Source: Variovorax paradoxus (lineage in GTDB: Bacteria; Pseudomonadota; Gammaproteobacteria; Burkholderiales; Burkholderiaceae_C). From it: a stretch of 64,000 nucleotides of DNA. Shown here in pieces: positions 1 through 8,525 of this stretch. Each line of letters opens with the position of its first letter. Position 1 is the first letter of the stretch. The notes under the pieces were generated by a model. The model was not told the DNA's origin, searched no databases, and was given only the letters and a program-made list of their open reading frames with translations. The position numbers were made by a program, and so were the translations under genes. Location: positions 2,123,001 to 2,187,000 of the forward strand of contig NZ_CP091716.1 of the NCBI RefSeq assembly GCF_022009635.1, in the 5' to 3' direction.

Positions 1-960
1 GCGCCGCCCGATGCGGTCCGACAGCGCGCCGAACACCGGCTGCATGCACATGTAGACGAACAGCGCGCCGGTCATGACGTAGCTGGCGGTCTTGATCGGC
101 AGGTGCACGGTGTTCACCAGGTACTTCTGCATGTAGGTGGTGAAGGTGTAGAAGATCAGCGAGCCGCCGGCCGTGTAGCCCAGCACCGTGAGGAAGGCGG
201 GCGTGTGGTGCTTGAAGAGGCCCGCGATGCTGCCGGCTTCCTTGTTCTCGCGGGCCTCGGCGCTCTGCGTCTCGTGCAGCGTGCGGCGCAGCAGCAGCGC
301 GACCACGGCGGCGATGGCGCCAATGACGAACGGAATGCGCCAGCCCCAGGCCTTGAGTTCGGCTTCGGTCAGCAGCTGCTCGAGCGCCACGATGACCAGC
401 ACCGCCAGCAGTTGTCCGCCGATGAGCGTGACGTACTGGAACGACGAGAAGAAGCCGCGCTGGCCGCGCAGCGCGACCTCGCTCATGTAGGTGGCGGTGG
501 TGCCGTATTCGCCGCCTACCGACAGACCCTGGAACAGGCGGCAGACGAGCAGCAGGAAGGGCGCCCAGGCGCCGATCTGCGCATAGGTGGGCAGCGCGGC
601 GATGACCAGCGAGCCGCCGCACATCATGGTGACGGAGATCAGCATCGAGGTCTTGCGCCCGAGCCGGTCGGCCACGCGGCCGAACAGCCAGCCGCCGATG
701 GGCCGCATGAGAAAGCCGGCCGCGAACACGCCGGCGGTGTTCAGCAACTGCGCGGTGGGGTCCGATTTGGGAAAGAAGGCCGGCGCGAAGTACAGCGCCG
801 AGAAGGCATACACGTAGAAGTCGAACCACTCGACCAGGTTGCCCGAGGAGGCCGCCATGATCGCGAAGACGCGGTGGCGTTTTTCTTCAGCGCTGTAGTG
901 CGGTGGTGACGATGAAGAGGAAGCCGTCTGGCCTCCATGGGTAGGCGTGACTGCGCTCAT
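1..960 (-). CDS. kgtP: Alpha-ketoglutarate permease, 3' end cut by the window
   Basis: The visible part is residues 1-320 of an inner-membrane proton symporter of the MHS branch of the major facilitator superfamily, which imports 2-oxoglutarate. From memory it follows E. coli KgtP closely: [17 protein letters not shown] near residue 40, [13 protein letters not shown] in helix 2, [13 protein letters not shown] in helix 4, and [14 protein letters not shown] near residue 290. The N terminus carries a poly-Ser stretch absent from KgtP. The ATG start follows a weak AAAGG. About 110 residues, including the last helices, lie beyond the left edge. lldD lies upstream on the same strand, so lactate and 2-oxoglutarate use could be linked, though the 121-base gap does not prove co-transcription. 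Confidence 0.9.
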   Translation of the reverse strand, partial: MSAVTPTHGGQTASSSSSPPHYSAEEKRHRVFAIMAASSGNLVEWFDFYVYAFSALYFAPAFFPKSDPTAQLLNTAGVFAAGFLMRPIGGWLFGRVADRLGRKTSMLISVTMMCGGSLVIAALPTYAQIGAWAPFLLLVCRLFQGLSVGGEYGTTATYMSEVALRGQRGFFSSFQYVTLIGGQLLAVLVIVALEQLLTEAELKAWGWRIPFVIGAIAAVVALLLRRTLHETQSAEARENKEAGSIAGLFKHHTPAFLTVLGYTAGGSLIFYTFTTYMQKYLVNTVHLPIKTASYVMTGALFVYMCMQPVFGALSDRIGRR

Positions 961-1081
961 GGTGCCTTTGCCGCCGTGCGGGCGATGTTGTTGTTGCCAA
1001 AACATTCTGCGCCCGCACGTGGTGGTGCCGTGTCAGCCGGCACCGCATCGGCCTACCCCCGAAGTGGCCTTCGCACAGGCC

Positions 1082-2239
1082 CTAGAACGTGCCGGGCAGC
1101 AGGATGCTCGAATCGACGTCGTCGATGTTCGTGCGGCCGCAGAAGGCCATGGTGATGTCCATTTCCTTCTGGATGATCTGCAGCGCGCGGGTCACGCCGG
1201 CCTGGCCGTAGGCGCCCAGCCCGTACAGGAAGCTGCGGCCGATGAGCGTGCCGCGCGCGCCCAGGGCGCGGGCCTTGAGCACGTCCTGGCCGCTGCGGAT
1301 GCCGCCGTCCATCCACACCTCGATCTCGCTGCCCACCGCTTCGGCGATGGCGGGCAGCGCCGCGACGGAAGAGGGCGCGCCGTCGAGTTGGCGGCCGCCG
1401 TGGTTCGACACGATGAGCGCGTCGGCGCCGCTGTTGGCGGCCAGGCGCGCGTCTTCCACGTCCATGATGCCCTTGAGGATCAGCTTGCCGCCCCAGAGCT
1501 TCTTGATCCACTCCACGTCGGCCCAGCTGAGCGCAGGGTCGAACTGCTCGGCAGTCCAGGACGACAGCGACGACAGGTCTTTCACGCCCTTGGCATGGCC
1601 GGCGATGTTGCCGAAGGTGCGGCGCTTGGTGCCCAGCATGCCCATGCACCAGCCCGGCTTGGTGGCCAGGTTGATCAGGTTCTTGATGGTCGGCTTGGGC
1701 GGCGCGGTGAGGCCGTTCTTGATGTCCTTGTGGCGCTGGCCCAGGATCTGCAGGTCGAGCGTGAGCTGCAGCGCGGTGACGTTGGCGGCCTTGGCGCGTT
1801 CGATCAGGCGCTCGATGAAGTCGCGGTCCTTCATCACATAGAGCTGGAACCAGAACGGATGGCGGCCGGTGTGTTCCGCAATGTCTTCCAGCGAGCAGAT
1901 GCTCATGGTCGACAGCGTGAACGGAATGCCGAAGGCCTTGGCCGCGCGGGCGCCGAGGATCTCGCCGTCGGCGTGCTGCATGCCGGTGAGGCCGGTGGGC
2001 GCGATGGCCACGGGCATCGCGGTTTCCTGGCCGACCATGGTGGTGCGCAGTGACCGGCCTTCCATGTTCACCGCCACGCGCTGGCGCAGCTTGATCTTCT
2101 GGAAGTCGCTTTCGTTGGCGCGGTAGGTGCCCTCGGTCCAGGCGCCGGAGTCGGCGTAGTCGTAGAACATCTTCGGCACGCGCCGCTTGGCGATCACCCG
2201 CAGGTCTTCGATGCTGGTGATCTTGGAAAGGTCGGGCAC
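1082..2239 (-). CDS. lldD: FMN-dependent alpha-hydroxy-acid (L-lactate) dehydrogenase
   Basis: A 385-residue flavoenzyme of the LldD/glycolate oxidase family, which oxidises L-lactate or a related 2-hydroxy acid to the 2-oxo acid at the membrane face. The TIM-barrel signatures are present: AIAPTGLTGM for flavin contact, WFQLYV, a GQRHKDIKNG loop, and SNHGGRQLDG with the catalytic His at residue 280, then DGGIRSGQDVLKA and GRSFLYGLGA for FMN phosphate. A longer open frame runs upstream, but a GTG at 2239 preceded by AGGAGA gives the normal family length and the usual N terminus. Exact substrate is not fixed by sequence; lactate is most likely given the length and motifs. It lies between a LysR gene upstream and kgtP downstream. 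Confidence 0.9.
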   Translation of the reverse strand: MPDLSKITSIEDLRVIAKRRVPKMFYDYADSGAWTEGTYRANESDFQKIKLRQRVAVNMEGRSLRTTMVGQETAMPVAIAPTGLTGMQHADGEILGARAAKAFGIPFTLSTMSICSLEDIAEHTGRHPFWFQLYVMKDRDFIERLIERAKAANVTALQLTLDLQILGQRHKDIKNGLTAPPKPTIKNLINLATKPGWCMGMLGTKRRTFGNIAGHAKGVKDLSSLSSWTAEQFDPALSWADVEWIKKLWGGKLILKGIMDVEDARLAANSGADALIVSNHGGRQLDGAPSSVAALPAIAEAVGSEIEVWMDGGIRSGQDVLKARALGARGTLIGRSFLYGLGAYGQAGVTRALQIIQKEMDITMAFCGRTNIDDVDSSILLPGTF

Positions 2240-2364
2240 GGTGCGTCTCCTGGATTTGTCTTGGCGGGTTGGCGGGGGCGAACCGGACATTATCTGCAGC
2301 CGGTGCGCCGGGCCATCTGAAAAATCCGGGGCTTGGGCTGAAAAGAATTCAGCCGCTCGACCGC

Positions 2365-3252
2365 TCAGTCCCGCAGCGCCTGCCGCAGCCATTCGACGAA
2401 GGTGGCGCATTCCCAGCGTTCCATGGTGCCCGGCCGCCAGCACAAAAAGTAGGCGTTGGGCGAGGGCACGCTGCGCGGCGACAGCCGCACCAGCCGGCCG
2501 TTGTCGAGCCAGGCACTGCCGAGCTTCAGGTGCATGAGCACCACGCCGAAGTCTTCGGCCGCCGCATCGAGCGCCAGCCCCAGGTCGGTGAACTGGTGGC
2601 CGGTGGCGGGCTCGGGCAGGCCGACGCCGCAGGCCTTGAACCAGGTGCGCCACGACTCCAGCGGCGTGCGCAGCAGTTGCGCGCGCGACACCTCGGCATC
2701 GGTGGCGAAGCCGCCTTCGAATGGGCCGTGGCGTTGCAGGTAGGCCGGGCTGCACGCCGGCGACACCTCGTCGGCCAGCAGCTGGCAGAACTCGCGGTCG
2801 TGAAAGGGGCCGGTGCCGAAGCGCAGTTCCAGGTCGGCTTCTTCGGGGGTGGCGTTGCGCATCGGCGCCGTCACCTGCAGCATCAGCTCGATGTTCGGAT
2901 ACGTGTCGCGAAAGCGCGCAAGCCTGGGCAGCAGCATCTGCCGCGAGAAGGTGGGCGTGACCGCCAGGCGCAGCCGCCGCACCTGCGACGCCGGCTCGCG
3001 GCCGGGCACTTGCTGCAGTGCCGCAATGGCTTCCCGCACGCGCGCCAGGTAGGCCATGCCGTCGGCGCTGAGGCTGAAATCACCGCCGGTGAAGAACTTG
3101 AGCTCCAGCAGCAGCTCGAGCTGGCGGATGCGGTGGCTCACCGCGCTGGGCGTCACGCTGAGCTCTTCGGCCGCCAGGTTCACGCTGCGCAGGCGCGCGA
3201 CGGCCTCGAAGGCCTGCAGGCCCTGGGTCGAGGGGAGACGCGGTGAAACCAT
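2365..3252 (-). CDS. LysR-family regulator, GcvA-like
   Basis: A 295-residue LysR-type regulator. The N-terminal winged helix-turn-helix (residues about 10-65) reads LQAFEAVARLRSVNLAAEEL followed by SAVSHRIRQLE; the effector domain (about 90-290) has the GcvA-subgroup look, for example DLELRFGTG. It is directly upstream of lldD on the same strand, with 125 bases between them, so lldD is the simplest target. A 9-base-arm palindrome just upstream of its own start (see 3275-3295) fits autoregulation. The ligand is not deducible. Family assignment is secure; the target is inference. Confidence 0.85.
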   Translation of the reverse strand: MVSPRLPSTQGLQAFEAVARLRSVNLAAEELSVTPSAVSHRIRQLELLLELKFFTGGDFSLSADGMAYLARVREAIAALQQVPGREPASQVRRLRLAVTPTFSRQMLLPRLARFRDTYPNIELMLQVTAPMRNATPEEADLELRFGTGPFHDREFCQLLADEVSPACSPAYLQRHGPFEGGFATDAEVSRAQLLRTPLESWRTWFKACGVGLPEPATGHQFTDLGLALDAAAEDFGVVLMHLKLGSAWLDNGRLVRLSPRSVPSPNAYFLCWRPGTMERWECATFVEWLRQALRD

Positions 3253-3274
3253 CTTCTTGTTGGCGAAAGCTGCG

Positions 3275-3295
3275 GGCTTCGATGGTATCGAAGCC
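3275..3295. promoter_or_regulatory. Perfect palindrome with LysR-box geometry
   Basis: Arms GGCTTCGAT and ATCGAAGCC flank a GGT centre. The inner part is a T-N11-A palindrome, the usual LysR-box form. It lies 23-43 bases upstream of the LysR start at 3252 and just past the end of the TetR gene. A rho-independent terminator is the alternative, but no T-run follows on the minus strand. Confidence 0.45.
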
Positions 3296-3317
3296 TCCCG
3301 GCGCTCGATGATGGGCG

Positions 3318-3908
3318 TCAGCCGGCGATGAGCGAGGCCGTCAGCGCCTGGAGCAGCCGGCGCAGGTCATCGACCGCTTCTCGCGCCAGTGCCGCGTCGC
3401 CCATCTGCGCCTTGACGATGGCGCCGTCGACGCCCAGCGCCGCCGCTTGCGCAAGGGCCATGCGCTGCGGCACCTCGGGCAGCAGTCCGGCAATGACCTC
3501 GATCATTTCGCGCTTGTGCTCGCGCGCAATGCCGGTGGCGCCGGCCACGCTGGCACCGATTTCCACCACCGAGTTGATGAACGCGCAGCCGCGAAACACC
3601 GGGTCGGCGAACCACTCGGCCATGGCGTCGGCCAGCACTTCCAGCGCCTGCCCGCCCTCGATGCGCCGCTGCGCGCCGTGCCGGCCTAGCGCGTCGACGA
3701 ACCACGCCATCCACAGGCCGTGGCGATGGTCGAGGAAGGCGCGCACCAGGTCGTCCTTCGACGGGAAGTGCCGGTAGAACGTGACCTTGGTGACCCCGGA
3801 CGCCGCGATGACGCGGTCGATGCCGGTGGCGCGGATGCCGTCGACATAGAAGAGGTCGTGAGCGGTGAGCAGGATGCGCTCGCGCGCCGGCAGTGCGGAG
3901 ATGTCCAT
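3318..3908 (-). CDS. TetR/AcrR-family repressor
   Basis: A 196-residue TetR-type repressor. The DNA-binding helices lie in the first 50 residues: RERILLTAHDLFYVDGIRAT, then GIDRVIAASGV and KVTFYRHFPSKDDLV. The C-terminal ligand domain ends in a helix with LRRLLQALTASL. The start is set at the ATG at 3908 rather than an upstream ATG at 3968, because the upstream choice would run the frame through the operator at 3926-3943 and adds residues with no family counterpart. It is divergent from the DUF1348-cynS pair. Repression of that pair and of itself is the expected role; the inducer is unknown. Confidence 0.88.
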   Translation of the reverse strand: MDISALPARERILLTAHDLFYVDGIRATGIDRVIAASGVTKVTFYRHFPSKDDLVRAFLDHRHGLWMAWFVDALGRHGAQRRIEGGQALEVLADAMAEWFADPVFRGCAFINSVVEIGASVAGATGIAREHKREMIEVIAGLLPEVPQRMALAQAAALGVDGAIVKAQMGDAALAREAVDDLRRLLQALTASLIAG

Positions 3909-3925
3909 GGCGCGATTGTAGGCAT

Positions 3926-3943
3926 GTAGACAGGTCTGTCTAC
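3926..3943. promoter_or_regulatory. TetR-type operator between tetR and the DUF1348-cynS genes
   Basis: GTAGACAGGTCTGTCTAC: 8-base arms GTAGACAG and CTGTCTAC around two bases. It starts 18 bases upstream of the TetR start codon and ends 57 bases before the DUF1348 start, so one bound dimer could control both directions. The TAGACAG...CTGTCTA form resembles operators I know from other TetR/AcrR regulators. Confidence 0.75.
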
Positions 3944-3999
3944 GTGTGGCACATTGCGGCGCATTCATCCTTCATTCACCGCCTCGCCGAAAGACCCTT

Positions 4000-4413
4000 A
4001 TGGAATCCCGCCCGCCGCTGCCGCCCTTCACCCTCGAATCCGCGACGAAGAAAGTCCAGGCCGCCGAAGACGCCTGGAACTCGCGCGACCCCGTGCGCGT
4101 GAGCCTGGCCTACACGCCCGACACCGAATGGCGCAACCGCGCGGAGTTCATCAACGGCCGCGAGCAGGTAGTCGAGTTCCTGTCGCGCAAGTGGGCGCGC
4201 GAGCTCGACTACCGGCTGAAGAAGCAGCTCTGGGCCTTCATGGACAACCGCATCGCGGTGCGCTTCGAGTACGAGTGGCATGACGACGCGGGCCAGTGGT
4301 ATCGCAGCCACGGCAACGAGAACTGGGAGTTCGCCGAGAACGGCCTGATGCAGCGCCGCTTCGCGAGCATCAACGACCAGCCCATCGTGGAAGCCGAGCG
4401 CAAGCTGCGCTGA
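4000..4413 (+). CDS. DUF1348 family protein (NTF2-like fold)
   Basis: A 137-residue soluble protein of the DUF1348 group, which adopts the cone-shaped NTF2/SnoaL fold. Recognisable features are [39 protein letters not shown]-type strands ([17 protein letters not shown]) and the SHGNENWEF segment near residue 107. No biochemical function is established to my knowledge. The ATG at 4000 was preferred to one at 3946 because the family begins near the [10 protein letters not shown] segment. It shares a divergent promoter region with the TetR gene and precedes cynS by 48 bases, so the two may form one transcript. Confidence 0.85.
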   Translation: MESRPPLPPFTLESATKKVQAAEDAWNSRDPVRVSLAYTPDTEWRNRAEFINGREQVVEFLSRKWARELDYRLKKQLWAFMDNRIAVRFEYEWHDDAGQWYRSHGNENWEFAENGLMQRRFASINDQPIVEAERKLR

Positions 4414-4461
4414 CCTCGGCACGGCTGTTGCTTGCTCGGGCCTGTTCAAACAGGAGACCGC

Positions 4462-4905
4462 ATGAACCGCAACGACGTCACCGAGAAGATCATCACCGTC
4501 AAGGTGAGCAAGGGCATCCAGTGGGCCGACGTGGCCAAGAAGGTTGGCCTTTCGAAGGAGTGGACCACCGCCGCCTGCCTCGGCCAGATGACGCTCGACG
4601 ACAAGCAGGCCAAGGTCGTCGGCAAGATCTTCGGCCTCACGCCGGAAGAGCAGAAGTGGCTGCAGGTGGTGCCCTACAAGGGCTCGCTGCCCACGCCGGT
4701 GCCGACCGACCCGCTCATCTACCGCTGGTACGAGGTGGTGAGCGTGTACGGCACGACCATCAAGGAACTGATCCATGAAGAGTTCGGCGACGGCATCATG
4801 AGCGCCATCGACTTCAGCATGGACATCCAGCGCCAGGCCGACCCGAAGGGCGACCGGGTCAACGTGGTGCTGTCGGGCAAGTTCCTGCCCTACAAGACCT
4901 ACTGA
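4462..4905 (+). CDS. cynS: Cyanate hydratase (cyanase)
   Basis: A 147-residue cyanase that converts cyanate plus bicarbonate to ammonia and carbon dioxide, normally as a cytoplasmic decamer. The N-terminal helical domain (residues 1-75) and the C-terminal catalytic domain are both complete. The catalytic trio corresponds to Arg88, Glu91 (YRWYEVVSVYG) and Ser114 (GDGIMSAIDF), followed by the closing LSGKFLPYKTY. An AGGAGA box sits well before the ATG. Cyanase genes are often under a LysR-type CynR; here the nearest regulator is TetR-type. The gene ends one base before the convergent SDR gene. A CynX-like transporter is in the window but about 9 kb away. Confidence 0.96.
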   Translation: MNRNDVTEKIITVKVSKGIQWADVAKKVGLSKEWTTAACLGQMTLDDKQAKVVGKIFGLTPEEQKWLQVVPYKGSLPTPVPTDPLIYRWYEVVSVYGTTIKELIHEEFGDGIMSAIDFSMDIQRQADPKGDRVNVVLSGKFLPYKTY

Positions 4906-4906
4906 G

Positions 4907-5668
4907 TCACTGCACGTACACGACGGGGTGCGGCTTCTGCCTGCCGCCGGGCGGGTGCATCGCCCCGGCGGTGATGCCGTAGCCCTCGATGGCGCCGGCG
5001 ATGGAGCGGGCTACCGCGTCCACCGGCACCGCGATGCGCCGGTTGGTGCGCATGCGTTCGCGCGAGTAGCTGGCCGCGATGCGTTCGGCCAGCGGGTCGC
5101 CGGGTCCGTTCACGTCGGGGCTGATCACCGTCACATGCAGGCGGCCGGCGTGTTCCTGGCGCAGCCCCTCGGAGATCGCGTTCACCGCGTACTGCGTGCC
5201 GTGGTAGACGGCCGAGGCGGGCGACACGCCCTGCATCGCCACCGGCGCCACGTTGACGATGTGGCCCCAGCCCTGCTCCTGCATCGTCGGCAGCACCGCC
5301 GCGACGCCGAGCAGCACGCCGCGCAGGTTCACGTCGATCATGAGCTCCCACTCCTCGATCTTGCGGTTCCACAGCGGCGACATCGGCATCACGCCCGCCG
5401 CGTTCACCAGCACGTCGATGTGTTCGTGCGTCTCGAGCGCGAACTCGGCGAAGGCTTCCACGTCTGGCCGGTGCGTGACGTCGAGCCGCTGGAAGCTGGC
5501 GGTGCCGCCGGTGGCCTCGATCTCGGCCACCAGCGCCGCGAGCCGGTCGGTGCGCCGCGCACCGAGCACCACCTTGGCGCCGCGCCGCGCAAGCAGCCGC
5601 GCTGTGGCTTCACCGATACCGCTGCTCGCGCCGGTGACGAGAACTACTTTTTCCTGGATTGCGGTCAT
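4907..5668 (-). CDS. SDR-fold protein with replaced catalytic residues
   Basis: A 253-residue classical short-chain dehydrogenase/reductase by fold: the nucleotide-binding TGASSGIGEA motif at 12-21, LDVT near 62, NAAG at 89-92, and the structural Asn114. The active site is abnormal. The usual Ser is Pro142 (NVAPVAM), and the YxxxK motif reads YHGTQ, so Tyr155 is kept but Lys is Gln159. Close relatives normally read NISS and YxATK here. Normal hydride-transfer chemistry is therefore doubtful. The start at 5668 follows an ideal AGGAG; an open frame extends upstream to 5965 but its predicted residues are not SDR-like. It is convergent with cynS. Confidence 0.88.
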   Translation of the reverse strand: MTAIQEKVVLVTGASSGIGEATARLLARRGAKVVLGARRTDRLAALVAEIEATGGTASFQRLDVTHRPDVEAFAEFALETHEHIDVLVNAAGVMPMSPLWNRKIEEWELMIDVNLRGVLLGVAAVLPTMQEQGWGHIVNVAPVAMQGVSPASAVYHGTQYAVNAISEGLRQEHAGRLHVTVISPDVNGPGDPLAERIAASYSRERMRTNRRIAVPVDAVARSIAGAIEGYGITAGAMHPPGGRQKPHPVVYVQ

Positions 5669-6035
5669 GGAGAACTCCTTGTGCTGGTCGGTTTGCCGCG
5701 GGGCGCATGCCGGGGATGGGCGTGCGTCGGGCATGGCAGGAAGTTTCGCGTGACAGGGGGTGCGAGCGGTATCCGAATCGACCGCGGTTTTTGCCTGATC
5801 CTGCAAAACGCGTGGCGCGGGGTCGCGGCCTTCGATCGGTGCGGCTTGGTACTTTCGCGGTAGGTCGGTACGGAAGCCTGTGTGGTGCAGCGATTCTTCA
5901 GGAAAGTGCGGCAAGGGTGGTAGCCGGTTCGTGCGAATTTCTTGCCCAATCCGCCAGGAATGCAATCGGCGGTCGGTTGCGTCCCGTCACGCGGCCGGGA
6001 TTGAGCCCGGCTCTTAAATAGATGATGCTCGGTCG
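5669..6035. other. Intergenic region without a gene
   Basis: This divergent gap of 367 bases must carry the promoters of the SDR gene (leftward) and the deoxyribosyltransferase gene (rightward). The AGGAG of the SDR gene is at its left edge. A short hairpin (GCCGGG, 5994-5999, pairing with CCCGGC, 6006-6011) lies 24 bases before the rightward start. I see no convincing sigma-70 promoter and no coding frame with family resemblance. Confidence 0.5.
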
Positions 6036-6596
6036 ATGAACGAAGCCTCCGACATCGCGCCTCGCCCGCGCATCTATCTGGCCGGGCCGGATGTCTTTCG
6101 CGCCGATGCGAAGGCGCATTTCATCCGCGCGGCCGCCGCCTGCGACGCCGCTGGCTTCATTGCCCTGCCGCCGGCGGATGGCAGCGAAGACCCGTCGTCC
6201 GTTCCGCTCGAAAAGAAGATCTACGCGGCCAACATGCGGCTGCTGCGCAGCGCCGATGGCGTTGTCGCCAACCTCGAATGCTTCCGGGGCCTGGAGCCCG
6301 ATTCCGGCACGGTGTTCGAGGTGGGGGCGGCGGTCGCGCTGGGCATTCCCGTCGCGGCCTATGGCGTGCCCGAGGGCAGCTACGCGCAGCGCGTGCAGGC
6401 CGCATTGCCGTGCGAGCCGGACCCGGACGGCATGCTGCGCGAGCACGGCACCGGCATGGCCGTCGAAGACTTCGGCCAGCCGCTGAACCTGATGCTGGCC
6501 TGCTCGATCCACATCGAGCCCACGCTGGACGACGCGTTGAAGAAGATGGCCGGGCTGCTCGCGTCACGCCGCGCGCCAGAAGCTGGAAAGCCCTGA
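6036..6596 (+). CDS. Nucleoside 2-deoxyribosyltransferase family protein
   Basis: A 186-residue member of the family that moves 2-deoxyribose between nucleobases or hydrolyses deoxynucleotides. The N-terminal RIYLAGPDVFR (12-22) is the typical nucleotide-binding opening. The EPDSGTVFEVGAA segment holds the candidate nucleophile Glu95, and DGVVANLECFRG (74-85) forms the conserved Asp/Asn-bearing loop. The C terminus has LNLMLACSIH, as in bacterial homologues. A role in purine/pyrimidine salvage or nucleotide clean-up is inferred. It stands alone between the SDR gene and the following hydrolase gene, 56 bases apart, so the two could be co-transcribed. Confidence 0.85.
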   Translation: MNEASDIAPRPRIYLAGPDVFRADAKAHFIRAAAACDAAGFIALPPADGSEDPSSVPLEKKIYAANMRLLRSADGVVANLECFRGLEPDSGTVFEVGAAVALGIPVAAYGVPEGSYAQRVQAALPCEPDPDGMLREHGTGMAVEDFGQPLNLMLACSIHIEPTLDDALKKMAGLLASRRAPEAGKP

Positions 6597-6652
6597 TCCC
6601 CGCCGCAGTCGCCACCGCCTAGGATGGTGTTCCCTTTTCCATGGAGCACCGC

Positions 6653-7540
6653 ATGCCGAGCACAGAGACGCACTTCGACCTGACCTCCAACGACGGCGTC
6701 CCGATCGAGGCGCATCGCTGGCAGGGCCCGACGCAGCGCGCGGTGATTCAACTGGCGCACGGCATGGGCGAGCATTCGCTGCGCTACCGGCATCTGGCCA
6801 AGGCGCTGGTGGAGGCCGGCTACGTCGTCTACGGGAACGAGCACCGGGGCCACGGCAAGGGCGCCGCCGCGCGCGACGAACTCGGCGAATTCGGCCCGCG
6901 CGGATTCGGCGGCCTCGTGGACGACATGGCGCTCCTGAGCCGCCATGTGCGCGGCGTGCATCCGGGCCTGCCGCTGATCCTGCTGGGCCACAGCATGGGC
7001 TCGTTCGCCACCCAGTACTACCTTGTGAAGCACAGCGATCTGCTGTCGGGGGCGGTGCTCTCCGGCACGTCAGCGCTCGACCTGCTGGGCGGCGCCCTGC
7101 AGAGCGGCTTCAAGCTGGAAGACATGAACGCGGCGCTGCCCGATGTGCGCACGCCCTTCGACTGGCTCAGCCGCGACGCGGCGCAGGTCGATGCCTACAT
7201 CGCAGATCCGCTGTGCGGCTTCACGGTCTCGGCCGAGGGCATGGGGTCGATGTTCGCGGGCCTGGCCGAGCTGGAACCCGCCGCGATGCAGTCGCGCATT
7301 CGCCCCGATCTGCCGCTTTATCTGTTCATCGGCGACCAGGACCCGGTCAGCAACAAGGCCGAGTGGTTCCATCCGCTGGTGCAGCGTTATCGCGAAGCGG
7401 GTCTGCGCGATGTGTCGAGCCACGTGTTCGGCGGCGCGCGTCACGAGACGCTGAACGAGGTCAATCGCGAAGAGGTCGTCGCCGTGCTGCTGGCGTGGAT
7501 TGCGCGCGTGGTTACAGCGGCGAGCCCGAAGAAGCCCTGA
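6653..7540 (+). CDS. Alpha/beta hydrolase, monoacylglycerol lipase/lysophospholipase type
   Basis: A 295-residue serine hydrolase of the Hydrolase_4 (PldB/monoglyceride lipase) type. The oxyanion segment is AHGMGEHSLRY (35-45), the nucleophile elbow is GHSMG with Ser114, the acid is Asp in IGDQDPVSN, and the His is in GARHETLNE near the C terminus. There is no signal peptide, so it is probably cytoplasmic. The ATG at 6653 is favoured over 6641 because GGAG lies six bases before it. Its last 29 bases overlap the convergent AraC gene. The substrate is probably a lysolipid or monoacylglycerol, but small esters cannot be excluded. Confidence 0.88.
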   Translation: MPSTETHFDLTSNDGVPIEAHRWQGPTQRAVIQLAHGMGEHSLRYRHLAKALVEAGYVVYGNEHRGHGKGAAARDELGEFGPRGFGGLVDDMALLSRHVRGVHPGLPLILLGHSMGSFATQYYLVKHSDLLSGAVLSGTSALDLLGGALQSGFKLEDMNAALPDVRTPFDWLSRDAAQVDAYIADPLCGFTVSAEGMGSMFAGLAELEPAAMQSRIRPDLPLYLFIGDQDPVSNKAEWFHPLVQRYREAGLRDVSSHVFGGARHETLNEVNREEVVAVLLAWIARVVTAASPKKP

Positions 7541-8525
7541 ATTCCTGCGGCGACATGCTGTAGGCCCTGCGGAAAGCCCGCGTGAAATCCGACGGGCTCT
7601 TGAACCCGACGCCATAGGCCACGTCCGTCACCATCAGGTGCGGGTAGCGCACGAGGTCGTCGGCCGCATGCCGCAGCCGCAGGTGGCGGATGTATGCGCC
7701 CAGGCCGCCTTCATGCTGGAACAGGCGGTAGAGGGTGGGGCGCGGAAGGTGCAGCGCCGCAAGCACGTTTTCGGGCGACAGGTCGGCGCGATGCAGGTTG
7801 GCCTGCACATAGCGGCGCACCTGCCCGAACATCGCCGCGCGGGCCGCGGCGCGCGCACCGCCGCTCAGGCGTGCCTGTTTGCCGAAGCTCGCGACCAGCA
7901 GCTGCACGGCATCGCGCACGGCGCCTTCGGCGGCCGGGGCGCTCAGCGTCGCGATCTCTCGGCCGAGCGCGGCCGCGTGGTCCAGGGCCAGTCGCGCGAT
8001 GGGCGAGTCGGGCTGCATCGTGCGGGCGTGGACGGCCGCGGGGTCCGGAAAGACCTCCTGCAGCATCGTGCCCGGCACGAAGAAGCTCAGCACCCGGCAG
8101 GCGTTGCGATGCATGCGCACCGGCTGGCCCATGTCGAGCGCCACGAGCTTCGCGGCGGCCGGTGCGTCGCGCTGCGCGGACGAGCGCACGGTCACGCTGT
8201 CGACATCGCCTTCGGCGAACACATGGAAGGCGAAGTTGCGGACGTTGTCGGTGGAGATGCGTGCGAGGGAGCGCTCGAGCAGCATGGCGTCGGAGCGGCA
8301 GTCGGTGAAGACGATGTCGCCGACTTCGTAGCGGTCGATGGCTGCCTGGAAGGGCTTGCCGATGCCGGCAGAGGAGGGCACCACGTCGATCACGTGGCCG
8401 ACGCGCTCCCGCCAGGCCTCGAGCTGCCTCTGCGGGGGTTCTGCAGCCACGTCGAAATGACTGTGGAAGATGCCGTTCCGGAGCGTGGAACGGACACCGG
8501 TTTCTAGCTCGCGCAAGCCCATCAA
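7512..8525 (-). CDS. AraC-family transcriptional regulator
   Basis: A 337-residue regulator. The C-terminal two helix-turn-helix units (about 235-330) are clear: LSPENVLAALHLPRPTLYRLF, then VTDVAYGVGFKSPSDFTRAFRR and the closing MSPQEFRA. The N-terminal 200 residues resemble the AraC-binding-like domain seen in regulators such as FeaR or OruR (HVIDVVPSSAG, FHVFAEGD), whose ligands are often amines or carboxylates, but I cannot name one. It overlaps the end of the hydrolase gene by 29 bases, tail to tail. Its upstream region is AT-rich and shared with a divergent LuxR-type gene. Confidence 0.87.
   Translation of the reverse strand: MMGLRELETGVRSTLRNGIFHSHFDVAAEPPQRQLEAWRERVGHVIDVVPSSAGIGKPFQAAIDRYEVGDIVFTDCRSDAMLLERSLARISTDNVRNFAFHVFAEGDVDSVTVRSSAQRDAPAAAKLVALDMGQPVRMHRNACRVLSFFVPGTMLQEVFPDPAAVHARTMQPDSPIARLALDHAAALGREIATLSAPAAEGAVRDAVQLLVASFGKQARLSGGARAAARAAMFGQVRRYVQANLHRADLSPENVLAALHLPRPTLYRLFQHEGGLGAYIRHLRLRHAADDLVRYPHLMVTDVAYGVGFKSPSDFTRAFRRAYSMSPQEFRASSGSPL

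Noticed and set aside
2240..2755. N-terminal extension of lldD to 2755
   Set aside because: It would overlap the LysR gene, has no flavoprotein likeness, and the GTG at 2239 has a good ribosome-binding site.
5669..5965. N-terminal extension of the SDR protein
   Set aside because: The extra residues are not SDR-like; an ideal AGGAG sits directly before the ATG at 5668.
7512..7540. 29-base overlap of the hydrolase and AraC genes
   Set aside because: Both reading frames are complete with family-typical ends; tail-to-tail overlaps of this size are common and need not signal an error.
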